Source: FEB-10 sp963710645 (GTDB taxonomy: Bacteria > Acidobacteriota > Thermoanaerobaculia > Thermoanaerobaculales > Sulfomarinibacteraceae). From it: DNA of 64,000 bases. Below the pieces are notes generated by a model, which saw only the letters and a program-made list of their open reading frames with translations, did not search any database and was not told where the DNA came from. Shown one piece after another: positions 34,658 through 44,013 of the stretch; position 1 is the first letter of the stretch, and each line of letters begins with the position of its first letter. The translations under genes and the position numbers were made by a program. Where the stretch lies: NCBI GenBank assembly GCA_963710645.1, contig CAVQBD010000003.1, positions 310,001 to 374,000 of the forward strand. Direction: 5' to 3'.

Positions 34658-35308
34658 ATGACCGACTACGACGAGGCCTACCAGCACACAGCCGCGTACT
34701 TCGGCGACGCCCCCGATCCGATGCTCGGCAACTTCATCCACCTGCTGGATCCCGATGGCGAAATCCTCGACGTGGGCTGTGGGCAGGGCCGCAACGCTCT
34801 GTACCTGGCGAGCCAAGGCTATTCGGTCACGGCCCTGGACCCATCGCCGGTGGCCATAGGTCAGGTCGATCGGAGCGCTGCTGATCAGGCCCTCTCGGTT
34901 CGGACACGGGTCGGCGGATTCGGGGAGGTGGATCTGCCAGCAATCGATTTCAGCGCGGTCATGGTCTTCGGCCTCATCCCGGATCTGCCCTGGAACCTCA
35001 CCCAACCTCTGGTTGGATGGGCCCGATCCACCGTCGCCCCTGGCGGCACGCTGTGGCTGACCGGGTTCACGACCGAAGACCCCGCGTTTGAACAGCACAA
35101 GAAAGACTGGCAACCCCTCGACCACAACAGCTTCGTCGGACCGGACGGCACCGTTCGGACCTACCTCGATCCGGGCGCGATCCTGGAGTTGGCCGCCGAT
35201 CTGGAGACGATCCACCACTGGGAAGGGCTCGGGCCGCAGCATCGCCACGGCCATGGTCCAATGGAGCGCCATGGCCGCTTCGAGGTGATCTTCCGCATTC
35301 CCGGATAA
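34658..35308 (+). CDS. Class I SAM-dependent methyltransferase (TehB-like)
   Basis: 216 residues from ATG 34658. Motif I is LDVGCGQGRNALYLASQGY with the acidic end of strand 2 in VTALDPSP. The rest (VMVFGLIPDLPWN, APGGTLWLTGF) follows the small TehB/UbiE-like fold. The substrate is unknown. Close spacing after the metal exporter suggests co-transcription and perhaps detoxification, but that is only context. Confidence 0.85.
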   Translation: MTDYDEAYQHTAAYFGDAPDPMLGNFIHLLDPDGEILDVGCGQGRNALYLASQGYSVTALDPSPVAIGQVDRSAADQALSVRTRVGGFGEVDLPAIDFSAVMVFGLIPDLPWNLTQPLVGWARSTVAPGGTLWLTGFTTEDPAFEQHKKDWQPLDHNSFVGPDGTVRTYLDPGAILELAADLETIHHWEGLGPQHRHGHGPMERHGRFEVIFRIPG

Positions 35309-35717
35309 TCAGTACCGTGCCGAGGCTCAAAGCCAATGGGACTCGGGACTCGGGACTCGGATGATGCGAACCCACCGTTGACTTCCCATCCGAGTCCCGC
35401 ATTCCGAGGCCCGAGTCCTGCACGTTACAACACCAGGCCGCACCGCGAAGGCCACTTGTCAACTGCCTACTGCCTACTGCCTACTGCCTTCGTTTTACTG
35501 CTTGCGTCGTGTGTCCCGGATGGTGTGGAGAGCGCAGAAAGTGTAGAACGTGTGGAAAGCCAACGTGTGAGGCTCAAAGTTAAACGTTAAACGTTAAACG
35601 TTGAACGTTCGGGCTTCTCAACGTCTGGTGATGGTCCCCAACGTTTCATGTGTAACGTTCAACTTGTATCCATGTTCTCTGGCTTTCCGCAAAACTCACC
35701 GGCCTACGGTGCGCGGC
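35309..35717. repeat. Convergent gap with several word-repeat hairpins
   Basis: GGGACTCGGATG (35352-35363) pairs exactly with CATCCGAGTCCC (35387-35398), preceded by two further GGGACTCG words. Then come four CTACTGC words (35466-35490) and AAGTTAAACGTTAAACG (35577-35593), which pairs imperfectly with GTGTAACGTTCAACTT (about 35650-35665). No gene is supported. Confidence 0.6.
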
Positions 35718-37502
35718 TTACCGCTGACTCCCCCGATACATATCGCTGATCACCGCCGAAAACTCGTCCTGGACAACCCGTCGCTTCACTTTGAGCGTGG
35801 GTGTGAGGTGGCCGTCCTCCACGGTCAGAACCACCGGCACCAGCCGGAACTTCTTGATCTGTTCGAATCGCGCCAACGCCGCGTTGGTGCCGTTGACGAT
35901 CTCTCCAAACAGATCAATCGTCAACCGGTGTTCCACGAGATCCTCGAAGTCCGCGTAGACGATTCTATTTTCGGCGGCCCACCGCTCGAGCTCACCGAAA
36001 TCCGGCGATACAAGGGCCGTGACATATGGCCGTTCGTCGCCAATCAAGACCACGTTGTCCACGAACGGTGATGATGTGATCAGGCGCTCGATGGGCTGAG
36101 GCGCCACGTTCTTGCCGCCCGCCGTGACGATCAGGTCCTTCATCCGATCGATGATCAGCAGGTACCCATCGTCGTCGATCTCCGCGATGTCGCCGGTGTG
36201 GAAATAGCCCTCCTCGTCGATGGATTCCTCGGTCTCGTCTGGCTTGTTCCAGTAGCCCAACATGACACTCGGACCTCGAACCAGCAGTTCGTCACCAGCC
36301 CCCAGTGCAATCTCCACGTTGTCAAGAGGACGGCCGGCGGAACCGATCCTCAACGTTCCCGGCTCGAGGCCATTGAGGCTTACTACCGGAGAAGTTTCGG
36401 TGAGCCCGTAACCCTCCGCCAGCCAAATGCCGAGGGCGTGGAAGAACTCCACCACCTGGAGGGGGGTCTCCGCACCGCCCGTCATACAAAATCGTATGCG
36501 CCCACCCAGGCCCTCACGGACCTTGGACAGCATCAATCGTTCGGCGAGATCAAGGCGAGAAGCCAACAGGCCCTCCACCGGTTTCCCGGCCAGTCGATGG
36601 ATCGCGGCTTCACGACCCACCTCCAGGGCCCAACGGAACAGCGACCGCCCCAGTGCGGGCTCGGCCGCCACCCTGTCGTAGATCGCTTGGCGCAACTTCT
36701 CGTAAAACCGAGGGACGCCGGCGAAGACCGTCGGCCGGATCGCGGGCAGCAAATCGCCGACGTCGTAGACCGAGCAATAGGCCTTCCTGGTTGCAGCGAA
36801 CATGTAGCTGTAGCCAGCCATCCGTTCGAGCACGTGACACAGAGGAAGAAACTCCAGGGCCACGTCATCGCTTCGCAAGGGTACGCGATTGGCGGTTTCC
36901 AGGACATTTGAAACCAGATTGCGGTGGCTGAGCATCACCCCTTTTGGCTCACCGCTGGTGCCCGATGTGTAGATGATGGTCATGAGGTCGTTTTCGTCGA
37001 TGGTCGAGGCCCGATCCCAGAACCGCGCTTCGCCGCCACCCCGGACGGTGGACATCACGTCATTGAGGGCCAGCACGCCGTGGTCGCGGATGCCGTCGAT
37101 CTGGACCAGGTACTCGAGCGTCGGACACCGATCACGGATCTCGAGGAATTTCGCCATTTGCCCGGCGTCCTCGGCAATGGCGATCTTCGCACCGGAATCG
37201 TTCACCTGGTACGCGATCTGATCCGGCGCCAGGGTGCTGTAGATCGGCACATCCACGGCCCCGAAATCGAGCGCCGCCAGATCCACGATATGCCACTCGG
37301 GTCGATCTTCAGAAAGAAGGATCACCCGATCGCCCGCCTCCAGCCCAATCTCCCCAAAGGCATCGGCGAGTGAGCAGACCTTTGAGAAAAAGCCGCCCGT
37401 GGACAGAGTCTTCCGTCCCTCCAGCGTCCAGTGGGTGTAGTGCCGGGACCGCGGGGATTCCACGTCGTGGCGGTACAGATCGAGGACGGTCCTATCGACC
37501 AT
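35718..37502 (-). CDS. fadD: Long-chain acyl-CoA synthetase (AMP-forming)
   Basis: 594 residues, full length. AMP-binding motif IIYTSGTSGEPKGVMLSHRN, A5 motif EGYGLTETSP, A7 GYFHTGDIAEIDDDGYLLIIDRMKDLIVT and the C-terminal lysine in TPTLKVKRR are intact. It activates fatty acids to acyl-CoA at the membrane. The sequence is of the Faa/bubblegum-like group common in Myxococcota and Acidobacteriota. It is monocistronic. Confidence 0.92.
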   Translation of the reverse strand: MVDRTVLDLYRHDVESPRSRHYTHWTLEGRKTLSTGGFFSKVCSLADAFGEIGLEAGDRVILLSEDRPEWHIVDLAALDFGAVDVPIYSTLAPDQIAYQVNDSGAKIAIAEDAGQMAKFLEIRDRCPTLEYLVQIDGIRDHGVLALNDVMSTVRGGGEARFWDRASTIDENDLMTIIYTSGTSGEPKGVMLSHRNLVSNVLETANRVPLRSDDVALEFLPLCHVLERMAGYSYMFAATRKAYCSVYDVGDLLPAIRPTVFAGVPRFYEKLRQAIYDRVAAEPALGRSLFRWALEVGREAAIHRLAGKPVEGLLASRLDLAERLMLSKVREGLGGRIRFCMTGGAETPLQVVEFFHALGIWLAEGYGLTETSPVVSLNGLEPGTLRIGSAGRPLDNVEIALGAGDELLVRGPSVMLGYWNKPDETEESIDEEGYFHTGDIAEIDDDGYLLIIDRMKDLIVTAGGKNVAPQPIERLITSSPFVDNVVLIGDERPYVTALVSPDFGELERWAAENRIVYADFEDLVEHRLTIDLFGEIVNGTNAALARFEQIKKFRLVPVVLTVEDGHLTPTLKVKRRVVQDEFSAVISDMYRGSQR

Positions 37503-37675
37503 GGGGTGACTCCTTGGTGTCGTCCGGGGAGCGTATCACAAAGGCTGGCGAGCCTTCAGAGGTTGATGATCGATCGTCAATTCAGACATCACCAAATCCG
37601 AACGAGGATCTCCCATTCCCCAAACCCATGGTCCCCAAGATCGCTCGACCCGAGTAGGATGTACCGAAGCGAGAC

Positions 37676-38569
37676 ATGAATTTCTTCGATCAACTTTCCA
37701 AACGCCAACTCATCGTCGTCACCGGCAAGGGTGGCGTTGGAAAGAGCACCATCACGGCGGTCATCGGCCGCCAGATGGCCGCCCGCGGACGGTCCACACT
37801 GCTGGTGGAGGTGGATCCACGTGAGAGCCTCCATCACCTATTCGATGTGCCGCCATCGGGCGGCGAGGTGGTCGAGGTGGCGCCCAGACTCGCCCTGCAA
37901 CACATCGAAGCCCGCAGCCTATTGGACGACCTCGTGCGTGAGAAACTCAAGGTCGGCATACTCGTCCGCAAGGTGTTGTCCAGCCCTGTCCACCAGCATT
38001 TCACCGAGGGTGCGCCCGGTCTCAAGGAAACCGCAGTGTTCGGGCGAATCCTCCGACTCCTCCAGGGCCACGTCCCGCGGGGGGTCAGGCGACCCGACGT
38101 AGTGGTGCTGGACGCGCCGGCCACGGGCCATGGGATGTCCTGGCTGATGGCGCCCCGTCTCATTTCGGAGGTGATCCAAACCGGGCCGGTGGGCCACATG
38201 GCGGCCGAGATTGCCGGATTGATGGCCTCACCCGAGCTCTTTGGCGTCGTGGCGGTCGCCATCGCCGAAGAGATGCCAATTCACGAGACTCTGGAGCTGA
38301 TCCACGCGCTTGATGAGCGCATGGATCGAACGCCCGAGGCCGTCGTGGTCAACGCGCTCTATCCCCTTTTGACCGGACAGGAGGACCTCGACGACCCGCC
38401 GAGTTCCATGTGGGTCCACCGAAGGACGATCAACAACCGCGAGCTCGGCAGGCTTGCGAAAAGCTGGTCAGGACCGGTGGTGGAACTGCCGTTGCTGCCA
38501 ATGGACCCGGGACCAGGCTTGATAGGAGCTCTCGCCCACCACGCCGAGGCCGGTGGGGGGACAAAATGA
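37676..38569 (+). CDS. ArsA/Get3-like ATPase, first of a pair
   Basis: 297 residues with the deviant Walker A GKGGVGKST (17-25, signature lysine present), VEVDP switch and VVLDAPATGHGM. This is the ArsA/Get3 SIMIBI fold. No arsenite cysteines are evident and no arsB is near, so arsenic export is unlikely. Paired paralogues of this kind occur in Actinobacteria and Acidobacteriota with unknown clients. The stop overlaps the next start by ATGA. Confidence 0.85.
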   Translation: MNFFDQLSKRQLIVVTGKGGVGKSTITAVIGRQMAARGRSTLLVEVDPRESLHHLFDVPPSGGEVVEVAPRLALQHIEARSLLDDLVREKLKVGILVRKVLSSPVHQHFTEGAPGLKETAVFGRILRLLQGHVPRGVRRPDVVVLDAPATGHGMSWLMAPRLISEVIQTGPVGHMAAEIAGLMASPELFGVVAVAIAEEMPIHETLELIHALDERMDRTPEAVVVNALYPLLTGQEDLDDPPSSMWVHRRTINNRELGRLAKSWSGPVVELPLLPMDPGPGLIGALAHHAEAGGGTK

Positions 38570-39648
38570 CCGATCCCCGGCACCAGAAGCTGGTGATCGT
38601 CGTCGGCTCGGGTGGTGTTGGGAAGACGACGCTGGCCGCCGCATTGGGGCTTGAAGCGGCGCGGTCGGGCCGAAGCGCCCTGGTCATGACCTTCGACCCT
38701 TCCCTCAGGCTCAAGGACGCCCTTGGTGTCGACCAGACCACCGGGGAACAGGAGATCGAGGTCGCAACCGGTGGTTCCGGCAGTCTCCATGCCAGCCTGC
38801 TCGACGCCCGCACCACCTTCGACCGACTCATCGAACGGTACGCCCCCGATGAGGATTCCCGCCGGCGAATCCTCGAAAACCGTTTCTACGACCATCTCTC
38901 AGGAAACCTGGCTGGAGTGCTCGAGTACATGGCCTCCGAGCGTCTCTTCGAGGCTGCCAACTCTCAGACCCACGACCGGATCATCCTTGACACGCCGCCC
39001 ACCCGGCAGGCCCTCGACTTCCTCGGCGCCCCCGAACGGATCGTGAGCTTTCTCGACTCCGGCGCCCTGCGCATCGCCCTCAAACCCTGGTTCGACCCGA
39101 ACGGGAAGCTCAAAGCGACCTCCAAACTGGGGGTCGTGGGTCGCAATGTGGAAGGCTTTTTCGACCGCATGGTCGGGCTCGAGCTGCTGCGCGACATGGC
39201 CGAGTTCTTCCAGGCGTTCGGTCCTCTCTACGACGGCTTCCGCGAACGGGCCCTCGATGTGCAACGTCTGCTGAAATCGAGAGAGACCTTGTTCGTTCTT
39301 GTCAGCGGACCCGGGCCCCAGAGGGTGGCCGACACTCTGTTCTTCGCTCGCCGGCTGTCGGAGGCGGGTTATCACCTGGGACCGGTGATCACCAACCGGG
39401 TCCACCCGCAATTCGACGAAGGAGTCTCCCGTCGGGCGACGGTGGCGGGAGCCGCTGGTGACGGACGGGAGTTGCTGGCCTGGCTCGGCGACAGGGACAG
39501 GCTGGGGGTCGATGAACTGCGATCACTGCTGGGAGACAGCCACCCGCTTGTGGAACTCCCCCTGCTGCCCGACGAGCCCACCGATCTGGACTCCCTCGGA
39601 GAGCTCGGATCCATGATGTCCGATCGCCTGGACGCGGCATTGGGGTGA
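38566..39648 (+). CDS. ArsA/Get3-like ATPase, second of a pair
   Basis: 360 residues. Walker A is GSGGVGKTT (14-22): the catalytic P-loop Lys remains, but the first signature lysine that crosses the dimer is Ser. MTFDPSLRLKDAL, DTPPTRQALDFL and FVLVSGPGPQRVADTLFF follow the ArsA pattern. Translational coupling with the preceding gene and the uneven lysines suggest a heterodimer with only one competent trans-acting subunit. Function is unknown. Confidence 0.85.
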   Translation: MTDPRHQKLVIVVGSGGVGKTTLAAALGLEAARSGRSALVMTFDPSLRLKDALGVDQTTGEQEIEVATGGSGSLHASLLDARTTFDRLIERYAPDEDSRRRILENRFYDHLSGNLAGVLEYMASERLFEAANSQTHDRIILDTPPTRQALDFLGAPERIVSFLDSGALRIALKPWFDPNGKLKATSKLGVVGRNVEGFFDRMVGLELLRDMAEFFQAFGPLYDGFRERALDVQRLLKSRETLFVLVSGPGPQRVADTLFFARRLSEAGYHLGPVITNRVHPQFDEGVSRRATVAGAAGDGRELLAWLGDRDRLGVDELRSLLGDSHPLVELPLLPDEPTDLDSLGELGSMMSDRLDAALG

Positions 39649-39693
39649 TCGGCGGCACTCATTCCTCGCGATCCGCGGGATAAACTGTTTGAT

Positions 39694-40356
39694 ATGAAGA
39701 CGTCAAGCCCGATTCGTGCAGCCATCGGCGTGGCATTGGTCCTTGCCCTTCTTTCTTGGATCCCGGTGGGTCACGGGGCGGAGCTGACGCTGATGAACGA
39801 CAGTTTTTCGGGATCTGGCTCGGTGTTTTGCGTCTCCGGCCAGGGATTCGTGGAGGGCGAGATCGCCGCCGCGAGGTTCACCGCCGATGCCGGCAGCTAC
39901 CCGTTCCAAATCCTGAGGGTCTTGGTACTCGCATGTCCTGCGGGTACACAATCCGATCTGGTGCTCAAGATCTGGGAGGACGACGGCGTCTCGGACGCAC
40001 CCGGTGACCTCCTCTACGAGGAGTTCTTCACCCTGCTCGGTTCCGACAACGCGCTCAACGAACTCGATGTCAGCGTTGCAAACCTCGTCGTCGACTCGGG
40101 TAGTATCCGGGTGGGGATCCAGTATTTCTTCGGCCCGGCGCTCACCGGCCTCGCCACCGATCTGGACGGACACCCCAACCCGCAACCCAACTACATCTAC
40201 GCGATACCCCCGGCGTCGTGGATTCCTGCCCACCTTCTCGGGGTGAACGGCGACTGGATCATACGGGTCGTGGTGGATGCCAACGAGGCGCCACCTGTCT
40301 TCGTCGACGGTTTCGAGTCCGGCGACACGACCTCCTGGTCGGACCTGAATCCGTAG
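39694..40356 (+). CDS. Secreted protein with C-terminal VFVDGFESG tag
   Basis: 220 residues. A signal peptide (IRAAIGVALVLALLSWIPVGHGA) leads into a beta-rich domain (DLVLKIWEDDGVSDAPGDLLYEE, GSIRVGIQYFFG) that I do not recognise. The last 20 residues hold VFVDGFESGDTTSW, shared in form with the ends of the proteins at 40484 and 55266. It probably leaves the inner membrane by Sec. It may be co-transcribed with the BNR protein downstream. Confidence 0.7.
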   Translation: MKTSSPIRAAIGVALVLALLSWIPVGHGAELTLMNDSFSGSGSVFCVSGQGFVEGEIAAARFTADAGSYPFQILRVLVLACPAGTQSDLVLKIWEDDGVSDAPGDLLYEEFFTLLGSDNALNELDVSVANLVVDSGSIRVGIQYFFGPALTGLATDLDGHPNPQPNYIYAIPPASWIPAHLLGVNGDWIIRVVVDANEAPPVFVDGFESGDTTSWSDLNP

Positions 40357-40483
40357 CTCGCTTCGCTCTCATCCACGAGCGACCCTCACCGGCTTTCTCC
40401 TGCCAAAATTCAAGACCGAATGACTGGGTCAAGCTACTATCTCATCCAGGGTCGCGGGCTTCTGCCCCCAAAGGAGCATCCCA

Positions 40484-42814
40484 ATGGTCAGGCGGTTCGG
40501 GAGGTTATTGATTCTGTTCACGGCCCTGACAAGCTTCTGGGTCGTTGGCCCGACGATGGACGTGGCAGACAGGGCAACCCCTGGCGCGGCCGAGGAGATC
40601 GGTAAAACACCGAATCCGTGGTTCTTTATGGAAAGGGCATATCCCAACGGCCGGATACCCGTCCACCGTTGGCGACAGGCCCAAAGCCAGGCCGCAACGC
40701 TCAGGTTGTTGGAGGGCACCATCACCCCGGCCTGGACCCCGAGGGGGCCCGACAATATCGGCGGGCGGATCACCGACATCGCGGTGGATCCGATGGACGC
40801 TGATCTCGTGTACGCCGGAGCTGCCGAGGGCGGCGTGTTCCGAAGCACTGACGGCGGGCAGAGTTGGACTGCGACCTTCGACCAGATGCCTTCTCTGTCC
40901 ATCGGAGCGCTGGCCATTGATCCGTCGAATCCAACGGTGATCTACGCCGGAACCGGCGAGGTGAATCCTGGCGGCGGCAGCATGGCGTACGGCGGCGCCG
41001 GACTCTTCCGGTCGACCAACCAGGGTGACAGCTGGCAGCCGGCAGGCCTCGAAGATTCAGGTTCAATCGGGCGTATTCTGGTTCACCCCAGCGACTCTGA
41101 CACTCTCTACGTTGCCGTCATGGGACTGCTGTGGGAGTCGGGACCCGAACGCGGCGTCTACCGCACCACCGACGGGGGCGCGACATGGGAAAAAGTTCTG
41201 TTCGTGGACGATGAAACCGGCTGCATCGATATCCTCCAACGGCCCGATGATCCCGATGTCCTCTTTGCAGCGATGTGGCAACGCATCCGCCAACCCGAGG
41301 CCTACGACTACGGCGGCCCCGGCTGCGGCGTCTACCGTTCGGACGACGGCGGCGACAGTTGGCAGTTGGTTCAGGGCGGGCTGCCGGCGCCCTCCGAGGA
41401 CGGCGGCCGGATCGGCCTCAGCCAGTGCGAAGACCAACCCGACGTGATGCACGCCATCTACGCCGACCGCACCGGATACTTCGCCGGTCTCTTCCGGTCC
41501 ACCGACGGCGGTTCGGTGTGGACACGAACCACCGACGATGACCTGGAAAACGTCTTTTCCTCCTACGGCTGGTGGTTCGGCAACGTCCGGACCCATCCGA
41601 GGGATCCCGACTCCATCTACGTGCTCGGTCTCGATTTCTGGCGGAGCACAGACGGCGGGGCCACGTACTCCAACGCCTCCGACGGGATGCACGTGGATCA
41701 CCACGGGTTGGACTTCGGGCCCGGCACGGACCCGGTGGTCTACAACGGAAATGACGGCGGCGTCTACCGGTCCGACGATGGTGGCGACAGCTGGAGCCAA
41801 ATGCCCGACCTGCCCATCACTCAGGCATATCGCGTCGCCCTCGATGCCGGCAACCCCGTGGCTCTGTACATTGGTGCCCAGGACAATGGAACCTGCCGGA
41901 CTCTCACCGGCGGCACAAACCAGTGGTCGAATATCTTCGGAGGAGACGGTTTCCAGCCCTTGGTGGATCCGAATGACCCCGATCGGATCTGGGCTCAATA
42001 CCAGTACGGAAGCCTGTCATTCAGCGACGATGGCGGCGCGATCTGGCGGGTCGCGACCATCGGCGTAGCCGCCGCCGACCGCAGGAATTGGAACACGCCC
42101 CATGTGTTGGATCCGACGGATCAACAAACCCGTTACTTCGGCACCAACCGCCTCTACCGTTCCACTACCGACCGAAACTGGGCGGTCATAAGCCCAGACC
42201 TCACGGGAGGACCCCACCAGGGCAATCCGGGGCAGGTGGACGGCACTCTGACCACCATCGCGGTCTGTCCCATGGATTCCGAGGTGATCTGGACCGGCAG
42301 CAACGATGGTCGCGTCCACGTCACGGCAGATGGCGGCGCCGTCTGGACCGACGTTTCCTCCGGTCTTCCGGATCGCTGGGTAACGGCCGTGCGAGCCGAT
42401 CCCTTTGATCCAGACAGCGCCTACGTGACGATTTCCGGTTTCCGGTGGACCGAGTACCTCCCCCACGTTTATCAAACCGATGATCTGGGTGTGACCTGGC
42501 AACCAATCGCCGGCAATCTCCCCGATGCGCCGGTCAACGATCTTCTCACCGATCCGGACAGGCCGGGCCGGCTGTTTGTGGCCACCGACGTGGGGGTCTT
42601 TGAAACCTCCGATGGCGGGATCACCTGGTCGGCCTTTGGCTTGGACCTCCCCCGCGTCGTCACGACCTCGCTGGCACTCGATCGGACAAATCAGGTTCTG
42701 GTGGTCGGGACCTACGGCAGGAGCCTGTTCTCTGCCGTGATCGATCCCGCACAGGTCTTCAGCGACGGCTTCGACTCAGGCGGCACAACCCAATGGACCA
42801 ACACCGTTCTCTAG
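40484..42814 (+). CDS. Secreted beta-propeller protein (sortilin/VPS10-like, Asp-box repeats)
   Basis: 776 residues from ATG 40484 behind AAGGAG. An N-terminal signal or anchor is followed by at least ten Asp-box motifs (STDGGQSW, STNQGDSW, TTDGGATW, SDDGGDSW, STDGGSVW, SDDGGAIW, TADGGAVW, TSDGGITW), which mark two consecutive propellers. Related VPS10/BNR proteins bind peptides or glycans; enzyme residues of sialidases are not visible. It ends in VFSDGFDSGGTTQW, the shared C-terminal tag. Confidence 0.88.
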   Translation: MVRRFGRLLILFTALTSFWVVGPTMDVADRATPGAAEEIGKTPNPWFFMERAYPNGRIPVHRWRQAQSQAATLRLLEGTITPAWTPRGPDNIGGRITDIAVDPMDADLVYAGAAEGGVFRSTDGGQSWTATFDQMPSLSIGALAIDPSNPTVIYAGTGEVNPGGGSMAYGGAGLFRSTNQGDSWQPAGLEDSGSIGRILVHPSDSDTLYVAVMGLLWESGPERGVYRTTDGGATWEKVLFVDDETGCIDILQRPDDPDVLFAAMWQRIRQPEAYDYGGPGCGVYRSDDGGDSWQLVQGGLPAPSEDGGRIGLSQCEDQPDVMHAIYADRTGYFAGLFRSTDGGSVWTRTTDDDLENVFSSYGWWFGNVRTHPRDPDSIYVLGLDFWRSTDGGATYSNASDGMHVDHHGLDFGPGTDPVVYNGNDGGVYRSDDGGDSWSQMPDLPITQAYRVALDAGNPVALYIGAQDNGTCRTLTGGTNQWSNIFGGDGFQPLVDPNDPDRIWAQYQYGSLSFSDDGGAIWRVATIGVAAADRRNWNTPHVLDPTDQQTRYFGTNRLYRSTTDRNWAVISPDLTGGPHQGNPGQVDGTLTTIAVCPMDSEVIWTGSNDGRVHVTADGGAVWTDVSSGLPDRWVTAVRADPFDPDSAYVTISGFRWTEYLPHVYQTDDLGVTWQPIAGNLPDAPVNDLLTDPDRPGRLFVATDVGVFETSDGGITWSAFGLDLPRVVTTSLALDRTNQVLVVGTYGRSLFSAVIDPAQVFSDGFDSGGTTQWTNTVL

Positions 42815-42901
42815 GAAATATCGGGCATAGTCTTGAATCATGGTTGGTTTACGATAGGACCGATCGACGGAAGAAAGCCCACCCGCTGGAGGCGACAAGA
42901 C

Positions 42902-43837
42902 TTGAATAACGATCCCGGATTCAAAACCTCGAGGGTCTCGTTGGCATCGGGAGTCGCAGCAGCCCTATTGATCGTCTTTGTGTATGCGTCATCACCCGCC
43001 CATGCCCAGGAGCTCGAGCCTCGTGCCTACCGGCCGCTGCCCGTGGGGCTCAACTTCGCAGTACTATCCTTTGCCTATTCCTCCGGCAACGTGGTCGCCG
43101 ACGTCAGCTCGCCGATCCAGGACCTCGAACTGGAGCTCCAGATCCCGTCGCTCGGCTACCTTCGGTCCTTCGGGCTCTTCGGCCGGTCCGCGGCGCTCTC
43201 GCTGGGCGTGCCCTTTTACTTCATGGCCGGCTCGGCCCAGGTCGCCGGAGAGTTCATCAGCGACAGTCGCTCGGGCGCTGGGGACATCAGGGCGAAAGTC
43301 TCGGTCAACCTGATCGGAGGACCGGCGCTGAGCCCGCCCGCGTTCGCAAAACGCCGCCCGGGCCGAAGCCTGGGAGTGGGCCTCGCTGTGAGCGCTCCCA
43401 CCGGCCAGTACGACAACACCCGGGTCATCAACTTCGGCAGCAACCGGTGGGCGTTCAAACCGGAGTTCGGATACTCCAGCGTCAAGGGCCCCTGGATCTT
43501 CGACTTCGCCCTTGGAGTCTGGTTCTTCACCGCCAACACCGACTTCCTCGGCCAGACACGAACCCAGGACCCCATCGGCAGCTTCCAGGCCCACCTCAGT
43601 TACAATTTTCCCAACCGGATGTGGCTCGCGCTGAACGCCAACTACTTCACCGGGGGCCAGACCGCCATCGGCGGCACCAATAATGTCGACCTGCAGCACA
43701 ATTCCAGGATTGGACTGACCCTGTCACTGCCCCTCGGAGGTCCCCACTCTCTCAAGCTCTCCGGTCAAACCGGCGCGTACACAAGCCTCGGCGCCGATTT
43801 CGATATGTTCCAGGTGGTGTACCAACTCCGCTGGTGA
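42902..43837 (+). CDS. Outer-membrane beta-barrel protein (phenol MetA-like family)
   Basis: 311 residues from TTG 42902, placed 9 bases after GGAGG; other upstream starts lack a ribosome site. A signal peptide ends near AHAQE. The mature protein alternates in short amphipathic strands (GLNFAVLSFAYSSGNV, SLGVGLAVSAPTGQYD, RMWLALNANYFTGGQT) and ends in an aromatic residue (VYQLRW), the outer-membrane insertion signal. The pattern fits the MetA-pathway phenol-degradation/transporter family. The ligand is unknown. Confidence 0.75.
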   Translation: MNNDPGFKTSRVSLASGVAAALLIVFVYASSPAHAQELEPRAYRPLPVGLNFAVLSFAYSSGNVVADVSSPIQDLELELQIPSLGYLRSFGLFGRSAALSLGVPFYFMAGSAQVAGEFISDSRSGAGDIRAKVSVNLIGGPALSPPAFAKRRPGRSLGVGLAVSAPTGQYDNTRVINFGSNRWAFKPEFGYSSVKGPWIFDFALGVWFFTANTDFLGQTRTQDPIGSFQAHLSYNFPNRMWLALNANYFTGGQTAIGGTNNVDLQHNSRIGLTLSLPLGGPHSLKLSGQTGAYTSLGADFDMFQVVYQLRW

Positions 43838-43847
43838 TTCCGGACTA

Positions 43848-43880
43848 TTCGAATTCCGAATTCCGAATTCCGAATTGCCC
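43848..43880. repeat. GAATTCC tandem word repeat
   Basis: Four GAATTCC units in tandem between the barrel gene and tRNA-Leu. Each unit is nearly self-complementary. Confidence 0.6.
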
Positions 43881-43927
43881 GTCATCTTCTTGACCTACCC
43901 CATACAAAGAGGCCACAATGCCCGCGC

Positions 43928-44013
43928 GCCGGAGTGGCGGAATGGCAGACGCAGCGGACTCAAAATCCGCCTGGGGCAACTCAGTGAGGGTTCGAATCCC
44001 TCCTCCGGCACCA
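43928..44013 (+). tRNA. tRNA-Leu (anticodon CAA), CCA encoded
   Basis: Acceptor GCCGGAG/CTCCGGC, D-arm GCGG-AATGGCAGA-CGC, anticodon stem GCGGA/TCCGC with loop CTCAAAA (anticodon CAA), a long variable arm (CTGGGGCAACTCAGTG) as class II tRNAs need, a T-arm with TTCGAAT, then A-CCA. The repeat array begins in the next base. Confidence 0.95.

Noticed and set aside
37676..39648. Arsenite efflux ATPase operon
   Set aside because: No arsenite-binding cysteines and no arsB, arsC or arsD. The arsR-like gene at 45071 is far away and lacks the full arsenic-binding motif.
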